Assembly: GCA_963700865.1 (NCBI GenBank) | Contig: CAVOZC010000020.1 | Span: 62,001 to 126,000, forward strand | Length of the DNA: 64,000 nucleotides | Source: CAVOGJ01 sp963700865 | Lineage (GTDB): Bacteria > Planctomycetota > Planctomycetia > Pirellulales > Pirellulaceae | Reading direction: 5' to 3' | Shown: positions 19,299 through 27,689 of the stretch, in pieces | Position numbering within the stretch: position 1 is the first letter of the stretch | How the letters are laid out: each line of letters begins with the position of its first letter | Notes under the pieces: generated by a model | Databases searched by the model: none | What the model was told of the DNA's origin: nothing | Seen by the model: the letters and a program-made list of their open reading frames with translations, nothing else | Translations under genes and position numbers: made by a program

Positions 19299-20242
19299 GA
19301 TGATTCCAACAACAGCGGGAGCAGCCACATTCAGCAAGTCAACCCAAACCCCGCCCTCATCCGTATTTACGTAATTAAGAAGTCGGGCGGGCCTTGGAGG
19401 TTACCCTGCCAGCCGCGAAGCGTAAAGCGAGGGGGGCGCGGCGGGGGCAAGCGTTTCAGCATCGGGCAGCCCCATCGTGTCTTTAGTCTGGCGAATTCGG
19501 CGATTCCGAATCGTGGCTGGGACATCCTGCCACAGTCCCACTGCCGTCATGTCGAACGTCCAGAGTCCCGGCGACCTTGTCTTTACCCACCCTTTTTCTT
19601 TGTTTAACCGTTCGCCAGAGAAAAATGCCGCTAAACTCGTACCACGCGTCGTTTCGCACCGGCATGCTTCGGCGGCGTACGCGCGTACGCCGCCAGAAAT
19701 CGCGGCAGTTACTTCCCGCCGATCGCGGTTTTTTCCCGCGATTTCTTCTGGCTGACGGTTAAACGACGCTCGCGAAAGGTGGGTCATGACAAAGTCTGGC
19801 CACTTCGGCGACCGGGTGGAGCAAACCGAATATATGGTATATCGCTGCATGCTGAGCACCACTAAATAGTGAGGTGGCTTGCTTTTTTGGAGTGGTCCCT
19901 TACATTTCCCGGCGACTTGCATCCTCTTTCGTAGGGACACGGCACATCTCAGGAGATTCGCAGGCAGTCGGATGGGTCCCAGTGGACGGCTTACCCAGGA
20001 TGGGTGACCCCCACGGAATGACTACCGACTCGATGCGTCAGGGACGACGAGAACGCGGTCCGCGTGTTCCCCCAGGTTCTGTCTGATCGACAGAGTCAGC
20101 TCCCTGCCATTTGGTCGGTACGGCGTCATCTCTGACGCGGGCATTCCTTGTTTTACCTCGCAACGTGCGAAGTCTGGCGACCCGTGAAGGATCTTCCGCA
20201 GCGCATGCGGAACCGCCATTGGATCTGAAAAGGAGCATTCAG
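19299..20242. other. long intergenic region with MITE-like element
   Basis: About 940 bases without a supported gene. It contains the inverted-repeat element at 19602-19764 with its 24-base palindrome. The open frames crossing it have no protein-like composition. Confidence 0.5.
19602..19764. mobile_element. 163-bp MITE-like element with terminal inverted repeats
   Basis: The left end gtttaaccgttcgccaga (19602-19619) matches the complement of the right end (19747-19764) at 16 of 18 positions. Inside lies a perfect 24-base palindrome at 19671-19694, beginning ggcggcgtacgc. A second inner inverted pair, agaaatcgcgg and its complement ccgcgatttct, spans about 19695-19748. There is no coding capacity. 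The architecture fits a non-autonomous transposable element or a large folded RNA. Target-site duplications were not evident. Confidence 0.6.
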
Positions 20243-20989
20243 GTGCCGAGTAAACCTCTGATTGGTATCAACGCTGATTACAAACCTTCGGAACAGGGTC
20301 GTCCGGCGTATACGTACGCTTGGGCCGGCTACTACGATTCGGTGGCCGATGCCGGCGGCATTCCGGTGATTCTGCCACCCCTGGCCAAGGCAGCGGACAT
20401 CGCCGCCGTGCTGGAACGGTTGGACGGAGTCATTCTGGTGGGAGGCGCCGACCTGGATCCTCGCCGCGACGGATTCATGCTTCACCCCACCGTGAAACCG
20501 ATGGCCCATCGGCGCGAGGATTTTGACCGCCTGCTGATTCAGCAGCTGGCCGAGAGTTGCACGCCGACGTTTGGAATTGGTGCGGGCATGCAATTGATCA
20601 ATGTGGCCATGGGCGGCAATCTGTTCCTGCATATTCCTGAGGATATTCCCACCGCCCTGCCCCATCGCGACCCGCAGGACCCGGCTCACCGCCACGGCCT
20701 GACGGTGGTCCCCGATTCGTTGATGGAGCGGATTTATGGCGACGGTGAAATTCGGGTCAACAGCCGCCATCACATGGCGATCGATGAAGTGGCCCAGGGG
20801 TTCGCCGTGACGGCCCGCTGCCCGGATGGGATCATTGAGGCAATTGAGAGCCAGCGACCCGACTGGTTCGCATTTGGCACTCAATTCCATCCGGAGAGTC
20901 ACTCCGCGTCTGCGCTCGACGCGCGGCTCTTCGAAGAATTTGTGTTGGGTGTCAAAAGCGGAAACGGCCAAGTGCGACTGGTCGCATAG
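20243..20989 (+). CDS. class I glutamine amidotransferase-like (peptidase C26) lacking the catalytic Cys
   Basis: A gamma-glutamyl-GABA hydrolase/PuuD-type GATase fold of about 248 residues. I chose GTG at 20243 because a good ribosome-binding site (aaaggagc) lies just upstream and the fold starts at KPLIGINADY. The expected nucleophile elbow GICRGMQ reads GIGAGMQ at 111-117, so the catalytic cysteine is glycine. The partner residues His216 and Glu218 in QFHPE are retained. The protein is therefore probably not an amidase; it may bind a ligand or regulate a partner. A strong terminator follows at 21044. Confidence 0.85.
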   Translation: MPSKPLIGINADYKPSEQGRPAYTYAWAGYYDSVADAGGIPVILPPLAKAADIAAVLERLDGVILVGGADLDPRRDGFMLHPTVKPMAHRREDFDRLLIQQLAESCTPTFGIGAGMQLINVAMGGNLFLHIPEDIPTALPHRDPQDPAHRHGLTVVPDSLMERIYGDGEIRVNSRHHMAIDEVAQGFAVTARCPDGIIEAIESQRPDWFAFGTQFHPESHSASALDARLFEEFVLGVKSGNGQVRLVA

Positions 20990-21043
20990 GCCTTCTGATC
21001 GGAGTCGATCCCGGCCGGAAATAACCATCGGGACATGTGCACA

Positions 21044-21085
21044 AGATAGCCCGCCTCATCGGAAGCGGGCTATCTTTCTTTTTTT
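21044..21085 (+). terminator. Rho-independent terminator
   Basis: The 11-base stem agatagcccgc (21044-21054) pairs perfectly with gcgggctatct (21065-21075) around a 10-base loop. A T-rich tail follows to about 21085. It ends transcription of the amidotransferase-like gene. Confidence 0.93.
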
Positions 21086-21338
21086 GAGGCGTGGCCGAAG
21101 TCGCCAGACCTTGGATGTCATAACCAACCATCAACCAGGTGGGATGCACGCGTTGACCGGGAGACACAGGGCTGCCCGACTCCCTGTATTCCGCACAATC
21201 GGTCTCCTCGCGCTGGCTTGCCGATTAGGGTGACCATTCTTGCTGGGGAAACCTGTAGGGAGGCGGCGAGTTTGACGATTTCCTTCCTGGTAGGAAGCAA
21301 CGACGCAATCCTTCGTGAGGCAAATTGAGGGCGCGAAC

Positions 21339-21995
21339 ATGAACGATCATCGACCCCACTATCTGCTCTTTACGGACGCCGACGAACAACGGGACGGCGA
21401 AATGACTCGCTGGCATTTTGTTTTGGAGGCGCTGGATCATGAGGAGTGTATCAACGCCAGCGATACGGAGGAGGAAATTGGCGGCGAACGCCTGGAGCTG
21501 TTGGCCGTGATCCGTGGCTTGGAGGCGCTCGATCAACCCTCGCGGGTGACCCTGGTCACTCCCAGCCGCTATGTCAGTCGGGGCCTCCGCTTTGGCTTGT
21601 CGAAGTGGCGATCGGACGACTGGAAGTGGGAGCGGCATGGCTGGATGGTTCCCGTAAAGAACGCGGACCTGTGGCAACGCCTTGACCGGGCCCTCACCAT
21701 CCATGAGGTGCATTGTCGGCAGTGGCGAATTGACGTGGCACACGGTCTGCCGGTCGCACATCTGCCGAAACGGGCGACCGCCGCACCGCCTCCGGCGGAC
21801 GTGGCGGCTTGCCAGGCCCACGCGGCGTCCCCACCCGATCCGCACGAGCGATTCGGGCGTAAGGTGCCGGCAACGCGTTCCCGGTTAGCGGCTGCGGCGA
21901 TTATGCGAGCCGTGCGGGATGGGGTCACCGCCGCCTTGCAGCGACGTTCCCAATCGCACGACTTTGCGGCGGGAAGCTGGAGTCTGGCTCGCTAA
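21339..21995 (+). CDS. RNase HI-fold protein with incomplete active site
   Basis: About 218 residues. The first 130 follow RNase HI: YLLFTDAD (first catalytic Asp), ERLELLAVIRGLEAL (catalytic Glu) and VPVKNADLWQRLD, a strong family motif. The third acidic residue, normally in TDS, is lost: the segment reads LVTPSRYVSRGL. The C-terminal catalytic region with its His and Asp is also missing, replaced by an Ala/Pro/Arg-rich tail. It is therefore probably not an active RNase H, though it may still bind nucleic acid. It stands alone between a terminator and glgB. Confidence 0.7.
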   Translation: MNDHRPHYLLFTDADEQRDGEMTRWHFVLEALDHEECINASDTEEEIGGERLELLAVIRGLEALDQPSRVTLVTPSRYVSRGLRFGLSKWRSDDWKWERHGWMVPVKNADLWQRLDRALTIHEVHCRQWRIDVAHGLPVAHLPKRATAAPPPADVAACQAHAASPPDPHERFGRKVPATRSRLAAAAIMRAVRDGVTAALQRRSQSHDFAAGSWSLAR

Positions 21996-22107
21996 ATGGC
22001 CGAAACTCCCCGCACGGGCCCACCGCCGCGGGCTGGTAGGGCGGTTTTGACGACCGCCGCCGGACCTCGCCCGTGTTTGTCTTTCCCCTTAAAAGTCAGG
22101 AGTTCCG

Positions 22108-24312
22108 GTGTTGAATCCCACGGTTGATCCTCAGTCTCTCCGAGCCCTCGCCGAGTGCCGCCACGAGTCCCCGTTTTCGATTTTAGGACCAAAAAGCAGC
22201 ACCACGGAGACTACGGTCCGAGCCTACTTGCCAACTTCCCAAAAGGCCTGGATCATCCACGATCCGACCGCCTCAGCCCTGCCGATGCGGCGCATCAGCG
22301 ACGAAGGCCTGTTCGAGGCCGTATACCGGCCCGGTTTTCCTCGCCAGAAGGCCAACTACCAGTTGCGGGTGCAAGACTCCCGTGGACAATTAAAGACCAT
22401 GCACGATCCCTACGCCTTTCCGACGATGCTCAGCGACCTTGACCTCCATCTCTTCGGGGAAGGTCGCCATTATGAAATCTACAACCGTCTCGGCGCCCAT
22501 CTCCGCACCGTCGATGGAATCAGCGGTGTGAACTTTGCCGTCTGGGCTCCCAACGCCAAAGGAGTCAGCGTGGTGGGAGACTTCAACGAGTGGGACGGGC
22601 GGCTGCATCCGATGCAGAAACTGATTCCGTCCGGTGTTTGGGAGCTGTTCATTCCCGACCTGCGTGCGGGCGAGAGATATAAGTTTCGCGTCGTGACCGA
22701 CATGGGTCCCAGCGACAAATGCGATCCGTACGGGTTTGCCGCCGAACTGCCGCCTCGGACCGCCTCGATTGTCACCGAACTCGATCGATTCGCCTGGAGT
22801 GATCAGGCATGGCTGGAGCGACGAGAGTCGATCAATCCCCTGGCAACGCCCGTCTCGATTTACGAGGTCCACCTGGGGAGCTGGCGACGGTTCGCGGGCG
22901 GCCCCACCGACTGGTACGGCTATCGCGAGTTGGCCCATCAGTTGGTCGAGTACTGCCAGGAGATGGGATATACGCATCTGGAGTTGCTGCCGGTTTCCGA
23001 GCATCCCTTTACAGGCAGTTGGGGCTATCAGACGGTGGGCTATCACGCGGTGACCAGCCGCTATGGAACCCCCGAAGACTTCATGTACTTTGTCAACCAT
23101 TGCCATGAAAACGGCATTGGCGTCATTCTTGATTGGGTGCCGGCCCACTTCCCGAAAGACGATCATGGTTTGCGGCGTTTCGACGGCACGGCGCTCTATG
23201 AGCACGAAGATCCGCGGCAGGGCGAGCATCCTGATTGGGGGACGCTGATCTTTAACTACGATCGCACCGAGATTCGCAATTTCCTGCTTGCCAACGCCTT
23301 ATTCTGGTTTGACAAGTATCATATCGACGGGCTGCGGGTGGACGCAGTCGCCTCGATGCTGTATCTCGACTACAGCCGCGAAGATGGACAGTGGATTCCC
23401 AACGCCTATGGCGGCCGCGAGAACCTGGGAGCCATTTCGATGCTGCGTGAGTTCAACACGCTGGTCCATGAGCGATATCCGGGTGGCATGACGATTGCCG
23501 AGGAATCGACCGCCTGGGGCGGAGTCTCGCGGCCCATCTACGATGGCGGACTGGGATTCACGTTCAAGTGGAATATGGGCTGGATGAACGACACGTTGCG
23601 CTACTTCCGCAACGATCCCGTGCATCGCCGATACCACCACAACGAACTCACCTTCAGCATGATTTATGCTTTCACTGAGAATTTCACCTTGCCGCTTTCG
23701 CACGACGAAGTCGTTCATGGCAAGGGCTCGCTGCTTGACCAGATGCCGGGCGATCTGTGGCAGAAATACGCCAATCTCCGTCTGCTCTACTCCTACATGT
23801 GGACCCATCCCGGCAAGAAACTGCTCTTCATGGGTAGCGAGTTCGCGCAATGGAATGAATGGAATGCCGACACGAACCTGCAGTGGGACCTCCTGCAGTG
23901 GGACTCGCATCGGGGCGTGCAACAACTCGTGGCGGACCTCAATAAGCTTTACCGGAACGAACCCGCCTTGCACGAGGTCGACTTCCAGCCAGGTGGCTTC
24001 GAATGGATCGACTGCTTGAGCAGCGAGTCGAGCGTGCTCGTGTTTTTGCGGAAAGCGAAGGACCCGCAAGATCATCTGCTGGTCTGCTGCAACTTCACGC
24101 CCGTCCCACGGAAGAATTATCGGGTCGGCGTGCCCGAAACCGTCTGGTATCAGGAGGTCTTCAATAGCGATGCGAAGATCTATGGTGGAACCAATATCGG
24201 CAATCTACCCGGAAAGCAGCCGGAAGCCGTTGTGGCTCAAGGCCGCCCCCAATCGATCGCCGTGACCATTCCGCCGCTGGGAATCGTCATCTTCAAGCCG
24301 CAGCGAGCCTGA
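22108..24312 (+). CDS. glgB: 1,4-alpha-glucan branching enzyme GlgB
   Basis: GlgB makes alpha-1,6 branches in glycogen. It has 734 residues with GTG start at 22108 and a clear caggag ribosome-binding site. An N-terminal carbohydrate-binding region is followed by the GH13 catalytic barrel: DWVPAHFPKD, GLRVDAVASMLY with the nucleophilic aspartate, TIAEESTAW with the acid/base glutamate, and LPLSHDEVVHGKGS with the third acid. The C-terminal beta domain completes the fold. No other glycogen genes are adjacent, and the next gene (rpoN) is convergent. Confidence 0.97.
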   Translation: MLNPTVDPQSLRALAECRHESPFSILGPKSSTTETTVRAYLPTSQKAWIIHDPTASALPMRRISDEGLFEAVYRPGFPRQKANYQLRVQDSRGQLKTMHDPYAFPTMLSDLDLHLFGEGRHYEIYNRLGAHLRTVDGISGVNFAVWAPNAKGVSVVGDFNEWDGRLHPMQKLIPSGVWELFIPDLRAGERYKFRVVTDMGPSDKCDPYGFAAELPPRTASIVTELDRFAWSDQAWLERRESINPLATPVSIYEVHLGSWRRFAGGPTDWYGYRELAHQLVEYCQEMGYTHLELLPVSEHPFTGSWGYQTVGYHAVTSRYGTPEDFMYFVNHCHENGIGVILDWVPAHFPKDDHGLRRFDGTALYEHEDPRQGEHPDWGTLIFNYDRTEIRNFLLANALFWFDKYHIDGLRVDAVASMLYLDYSREDGQWIPNAYGGRENLGAISMLREFNTLVHERYPGGMTIAEESTAWGGVSRPIYDGGLGFTFKWNMGWMNDTLRYFRNDPVHRRYHHNELTFSMIYAFTENFTLPLSHDEVVHGKGSLLDQMPGDLWQKYANLRLLYSYMWTHPGKKLLFMGSEFAQWNEWNADTNLQWDLLQWDSHRGVQQLVADLNKLYRNEPALHEVDFQPGGFEWIDCLSSESSVLVFLRKAKDPQDHLLVCCNFTPVPRKNYRVGVPETVWYQEVFNSDAKIYGGTNIGNLPGKQPEAVVAQGRPQSIAVTIPPLGIVIFKPQRA

Positions 24313-24345
24313 CGAGGCGGGCCACTGCGGCGTGGACGAGCGATA

Positions 24346-25833
24346 CTATCGGGCAACCTGCGTCCAGTCGCGACGCTGCCGCGAGCTGGGAATATCCATT
24401 TTCTTGCGGTATTTCGTGACGGTGCGCCGAGCCACCGTCAAACCGTGGCTGGCAAGTTGCTTGACCAGCTCGTCATCGCTATAGGGTTTGGATTTGTCTT
24501 CCTCGTCGACCAGTTCCTGCAACTTGATGCGAATCGCATCCCACGCGATCTCTTCACCGTCCGAACTGGTCGTGCCACCCACAAAGAAATCTCGCAACGG
24601 ATAGATGCCGCGAGGGGTCTGCATATACTTATCGTCCACCGCGCGGCTGACGGTCGTCACATGCACGCCCACTTTGTCGGCAATCTGCTGCATCTTCAGC
24701 GGCTCGATGAACTCAGGCCCCTCCCGCAAGAACTTCTCCTGGTGGTCAACAATGGCCTGTGCCACCCGAGTCAATGTGCTCCGCCGCTGCTCAATGGATT
24801 CGATCAACCATTGAGCCGCGTTGACTTTTCGCTTAATGAACTCCTTCTCCTCTGGCGTTGCCTTGCCGGTCATCAGCCGCTTGCGGTAATAATTGCTGAT
24901 GCGAAGTCGGGGGGTTCTGCCATCCTCCAGCCGCACGCGAAACTTGCCGCCGTCGTCCTCCTCCAAGAAAACATCAGGAATGACCGTCGGCGCGAATGTC
25001 TCCAGATAAATCGATCCGGGCTTGGGATTCAGCTTGCGCAACTCCCGCCATGTCTCCTGGATCTGCTCGATGGAATAACCGGTCTTCCGCTGAATCGCGG
25101 GGAGTCGGTTTTCCTTGAGGTCGTCCAGATGGCCCGAAATCAACGTCTTCAGCTCGTCATAGAGCTTCATGTCCGGCGTGAGCTGCAGTAGCAGGCATTC
25201 ACGTAAATCGCGCGCCCCCACGCCCGGTGGATCAAAAGATTGGACCACCTCAAGCGCCTGCAGAGCCGACCGTCGATCCTCCTCGGTGGCATCGGGTGGC
25301 AAGAGATCATCCAACGCAATCATCAAATACCCATTGCTATCCAGGCTGGAGATAATGCGCAGCGCCAATGCCTCGATGTCGTCCGAAACTTCGGTCTCGC
25401 GCAACTGACTCTCCAGGGCGTCCTGCAGCGTTGTGGCCCGCGTGGCCAGATTCGCAATCGCGTCGTGCCGCCGCTCCGCGTCCTGCTCCATCCGCGAGAC
25501 GGATTTGCGGGGCTGCTCGTCAAAATAGTCGGGTATGTCTCGATCCAGATCGAGCAGCCGCTCAAAATCTTCCTTATTGTCCTTTTCGTCGACCACCATC
25601 TCGCGGTCGGTGTCTTCCGTCGAAGCCTCGCGGGCCTCCTGGTCCTGTGGCTCCTCATGGGCCGAGGGATCCGCTTCCAGCCGCTCCAGCAGCGGATTCT
25701 CGTTCATCTCCTGGTCGATCCGCGCCTCCAATGCCTGGATCGGCAATTGCAGGATCTCCATCGACTGGATCATCCGCGGAGCCAGCACCTGCTTCTGAAT
25801 CAGCTTTTGCTCGAGGCCGAAGGAAAGTCGCAT
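24346..25833 (-). CDS. rpoN: RNA polymerase sigma-54 factor RpoN
   Basis: Sigma-54 directs RNA polymerase to -24/-12 promoters that need AAA+ activators. It has 495 residues. Region I (FGLEQKLIQKQVLAPRMIQS) is glutamine-rich as expected, followed by an acidic region II, the core-binding domain, the HTH (QQIADKVGVHVTTVSRAV) and the RpoN box ARRTVTKYRKKM close to the C-terminus. All parts are in one frame. No sigma-54 activator or modulation gene is adjacent in the window. Confidence 0.97.
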   Translation of the reverse strand: MRLSFGLEQKLIQKQVLAPRMIQSMEILQLPIQALEARIDQEMNENPLLERLEADPSAHEEPQDQEAREASTEDTDREMVVDEKDNKEDFERLLDLDRDIPDYFDEQPRKSVSRMEQDAERRHDAIANLATRATTLQDALESQLRETEVSDDIEALALRIISSLDSNGYLMIALDDLLPPDATEEDRRSALQALEVVQSFDPPGVGARDLRECLLLQLTPDMKLYDELKTLISGHLDDLKENRLPAIQRKTGYSIEQIQETWRELRKLNPKPGSIYLETFAPTVIPDVFLEEDDGGKFRVRLEDGRTPRLRISNYYRKRLMTGKATPEEKEFIKRKVNAAQWLIESIEQRRSTLTRVAQAIVDHQEKFLREGPEFIEPLKMQQIADKVGVHVTTVSRAVDDKYMQTPRGIYPLRDFFVGGTTSSDGEEIAWDAIRIKLQELVDEEDKSKPYSDDELVKQLASHGLTVARRTVTKYRKKMDIPSSRQRRDWTQVAR

Positions 25834-26143
25834 CGAAATGCCCAGAAAATGACCGTTTGGACCAAAATTCGCACACGTAGCACAACGCGTGCCAGCCGGT
25901 ACTCGATTCTATGCCAAATACGGCCCGCAGGCGAGGCAATCAGGGGACACCCCACCGGATTCCCGACAACTATGGCACCGATTGGCATGGTTCGAGCGAA
26001 AAACGGTCTCGATTTTGCCTCACTCGAGGCCCGACAAGGCGACGGCGGTCGCCCTCCAGCTCACGCAGGACGAGCCAACAAAAAAAGCCAGCCAAGTGTG
26101 GGAACTTGGCTGGCCGGGAAAATCGGCCGCGCTGCGCGAGAGG
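25834..26143. other. intergenic between rpoN and fasciclin gene
   Basis: No gene is supported. It contains the upstream region of rpoN and the terminator of the fasciclin gene at 26079-26114. Confidence 0.5.
26079..26114 (-). terminator. Rho-independent terminator of the fasciclin gene
   Basis: On the minus strand an 11-base stem (gccagccaagt with its complement acttggctggc, 26087-26097 and 26104-26114) is followed by a run of eight T. It lies about 30 bases beyond the fasciclin stop codon. Confidence 0.9.
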
Positions 26144-27316
26144 CTAGCGGCTCGTCGCCAACTGCGCGTGGGCGGAATCCAGCGCCCGACGCAGGGCCCA
26201 GGCACGGGTGTCCGAGCAACTCGTGTGTTGCGCCGTATGCATCGCCGCTTGAAGCTGCTCCACCGCCGCTTGGCTCATGCCATGGTTCTCCAGGGTCAGC
26301 AGCTGCTCTACGGTCGTCATGTACTTGCTCGCACAGGCGTCGATGTGCCCCGCGTTGTAGAGCGGCGCACCTTCCGCGATCGCAGCTTCAATCATGTGAC
26401 GCGGGTTGGCGGCGGCCTGCGTGTCGTTCGACGGCAGCAGTACGGCGTCGATGACATGAATCACCCCGTTGCTGGCGTCAATGTCCGTCTGCACCAACTT
26501 TGCATTGTTGACACGGGCCACGCCCTGCGAGATGCCGATTTTGATGTCGTCGCCTTGCAGGGTCGTCGCCTTACCCGCCGTCAGCGCGGCTTCCGAGTAG
26601 ACCCGGCCTGGCACGACGTGGTAAGTCAAAATGGCCGCCAGCTGCTCCTTGTTTTCAGGCTTCAGCAGCGAGGCAACCGTGCCTTCCGGCAGTTTGGCAA
26701 AAGCCGCATCGGTCGGGGCGAAAACGGTGAGAGGCCCTTCACCACTGAGGGCCTCGACCAAGCCCGCGGCTTTCGCAGCCGCCAGCAGTGTGCCGAAGGA
26801 ACCGGCCTTTTCGGCAACTTCGGGGATGTTGTCCGATGCCGGCAGGATTACGGAATCAATGACGTGAATCACGCCGTTCGTGCAGAGGATATCTGTGGCG
26901 GTGACGTTCGCCTGATCAACGCTCACTTTCCCGTGGTCCACCCCAATGTCAATCCGCTGCCCATTGAGCGACGTAGCCCCTTTGAGTTTGACGACATCGG
27001 CTGCCGTCACTTTACCTGGGACAACGTGGTAGGTGAGAATTCCTACGAGTTGGGCTCGATTCTCCGGCTTGAGTAGTGTCTCGACGGTGCCGGCGGGCAA
27101 TTTGGCAAACGCCTCGTCGGTCGGTGCGAACACGGTGAACGGCCCCTCCCCCTGCAAGGCGCCGATCAGGTCGGCAGCTCCAAGGGCCGCGGCGAGTGTC
27201 TTGAAGGATCCCGCCGCTACGGCGGTGTCGACGATGTCCTTTTCCTCCGCCTGGCTGATGGTGGGTAGTAAAGCCAGAAATGCCAACGCTACCAACGACT
27301 TCCTGCAATGCAACAT
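26144..27316 (-). CDS. secreted protein with two fasciclin (FAS1) domains
   Basis: Start at 27316 (MLHCRKSLVALAFLALLPTISQAEE) gives a Sec signal peptide ending at SQA. Two FAS1 domains follow, at about 24-155 and 160-295, each with the hallmark pair FTVFAPTDEAFAKLP/LTVFAPTDAAFAKLP and YHVVPG plus NGVIHVIDSV/NGVIHVIDAV. FAS1 domains act in adhesion or matrix binding. The last 90 residues form a helical domain with several cysteines and a C-terminal LDSAHAQLAT segment that I do not recognise. It has about 390 residues and its own terminator. Confidence 0.93.
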   Translation of the reverse strand: MLHCRKSLVALAFLALLPTISQAEEKDIVDTAVAAGSFKTLAAALGAADLIGALQGEGPFTVFAPTDEAFAKLPAGTVETLLKPENRAQLVGILTYHVVPGKVTAADVVKLKGATSLNGQRIDIGVDHGKVSVDQANVTATDILCTNGVIHVIDSVILPASDNIPEVAEKAGSFGTLLAAAKAAGLVEALSGEGPLTVFAPTDAAFAKLPEGTVASLLKPENKEQLAAILTYHVVPGRVYSEAALTAGKATTLQGDDIKIGISQGVARVNNAKLVQTDIDASNGVIHVIDAVLLPSNDTQAAANPRHMIEAAIAEGAPLYNAGHIDACASKYMTTVEQLLTLENHGMSQAAVEQLQAAMHTAQHTSCSDTRAWALRRALDSAHAQLATSR

Positions 27317-27689
27317 GCTTTCATCCTCCTTTGTACGTGCTGAGCGAACGTGTAAAACGCCTTCCCATTCCTGCCATCTCCGCCGGCCAGACGGAATCCT
27401 CCCTGACTGACGATAGACCGCGAAGCGAGACAGCTTGTAACCGACGTCCACGATCGAGTCCGTCCGCAGAGGAAATGGGTAGGGCCGGTAGCCGCAGTCG
27501 CCAGACGTTAGACGGCGCGCGGAGCTGCGACTGTGACCGTAAGCCCAGCCACGTCAGGCAGTGCGGCGATCCTTCGCCGCTTTCTCCGTTCAACCCCTCA
27601 CGGGATTCGCCAAAACTGCCTACCATGGCTTGTTGGAGAACGAAACCAACAACCGCCTCTCCCCCCCACCCGCGAAAGAACGGAAAACC
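27317..27689. other. intergenic between divergent genes
   Basis: About 370 bases between the divergent fasciclin and symporter genes. It should hold both promoters; I could not pick out a convincing -35/-10 pair. No coding sequence is supported. Confidence 0.4.

Noticed and set aside
19401..19940. Minus-strand 179-residue reading frame
   Set aside because: It runs through the inverted-repeat element and has no protein-like composition or family.
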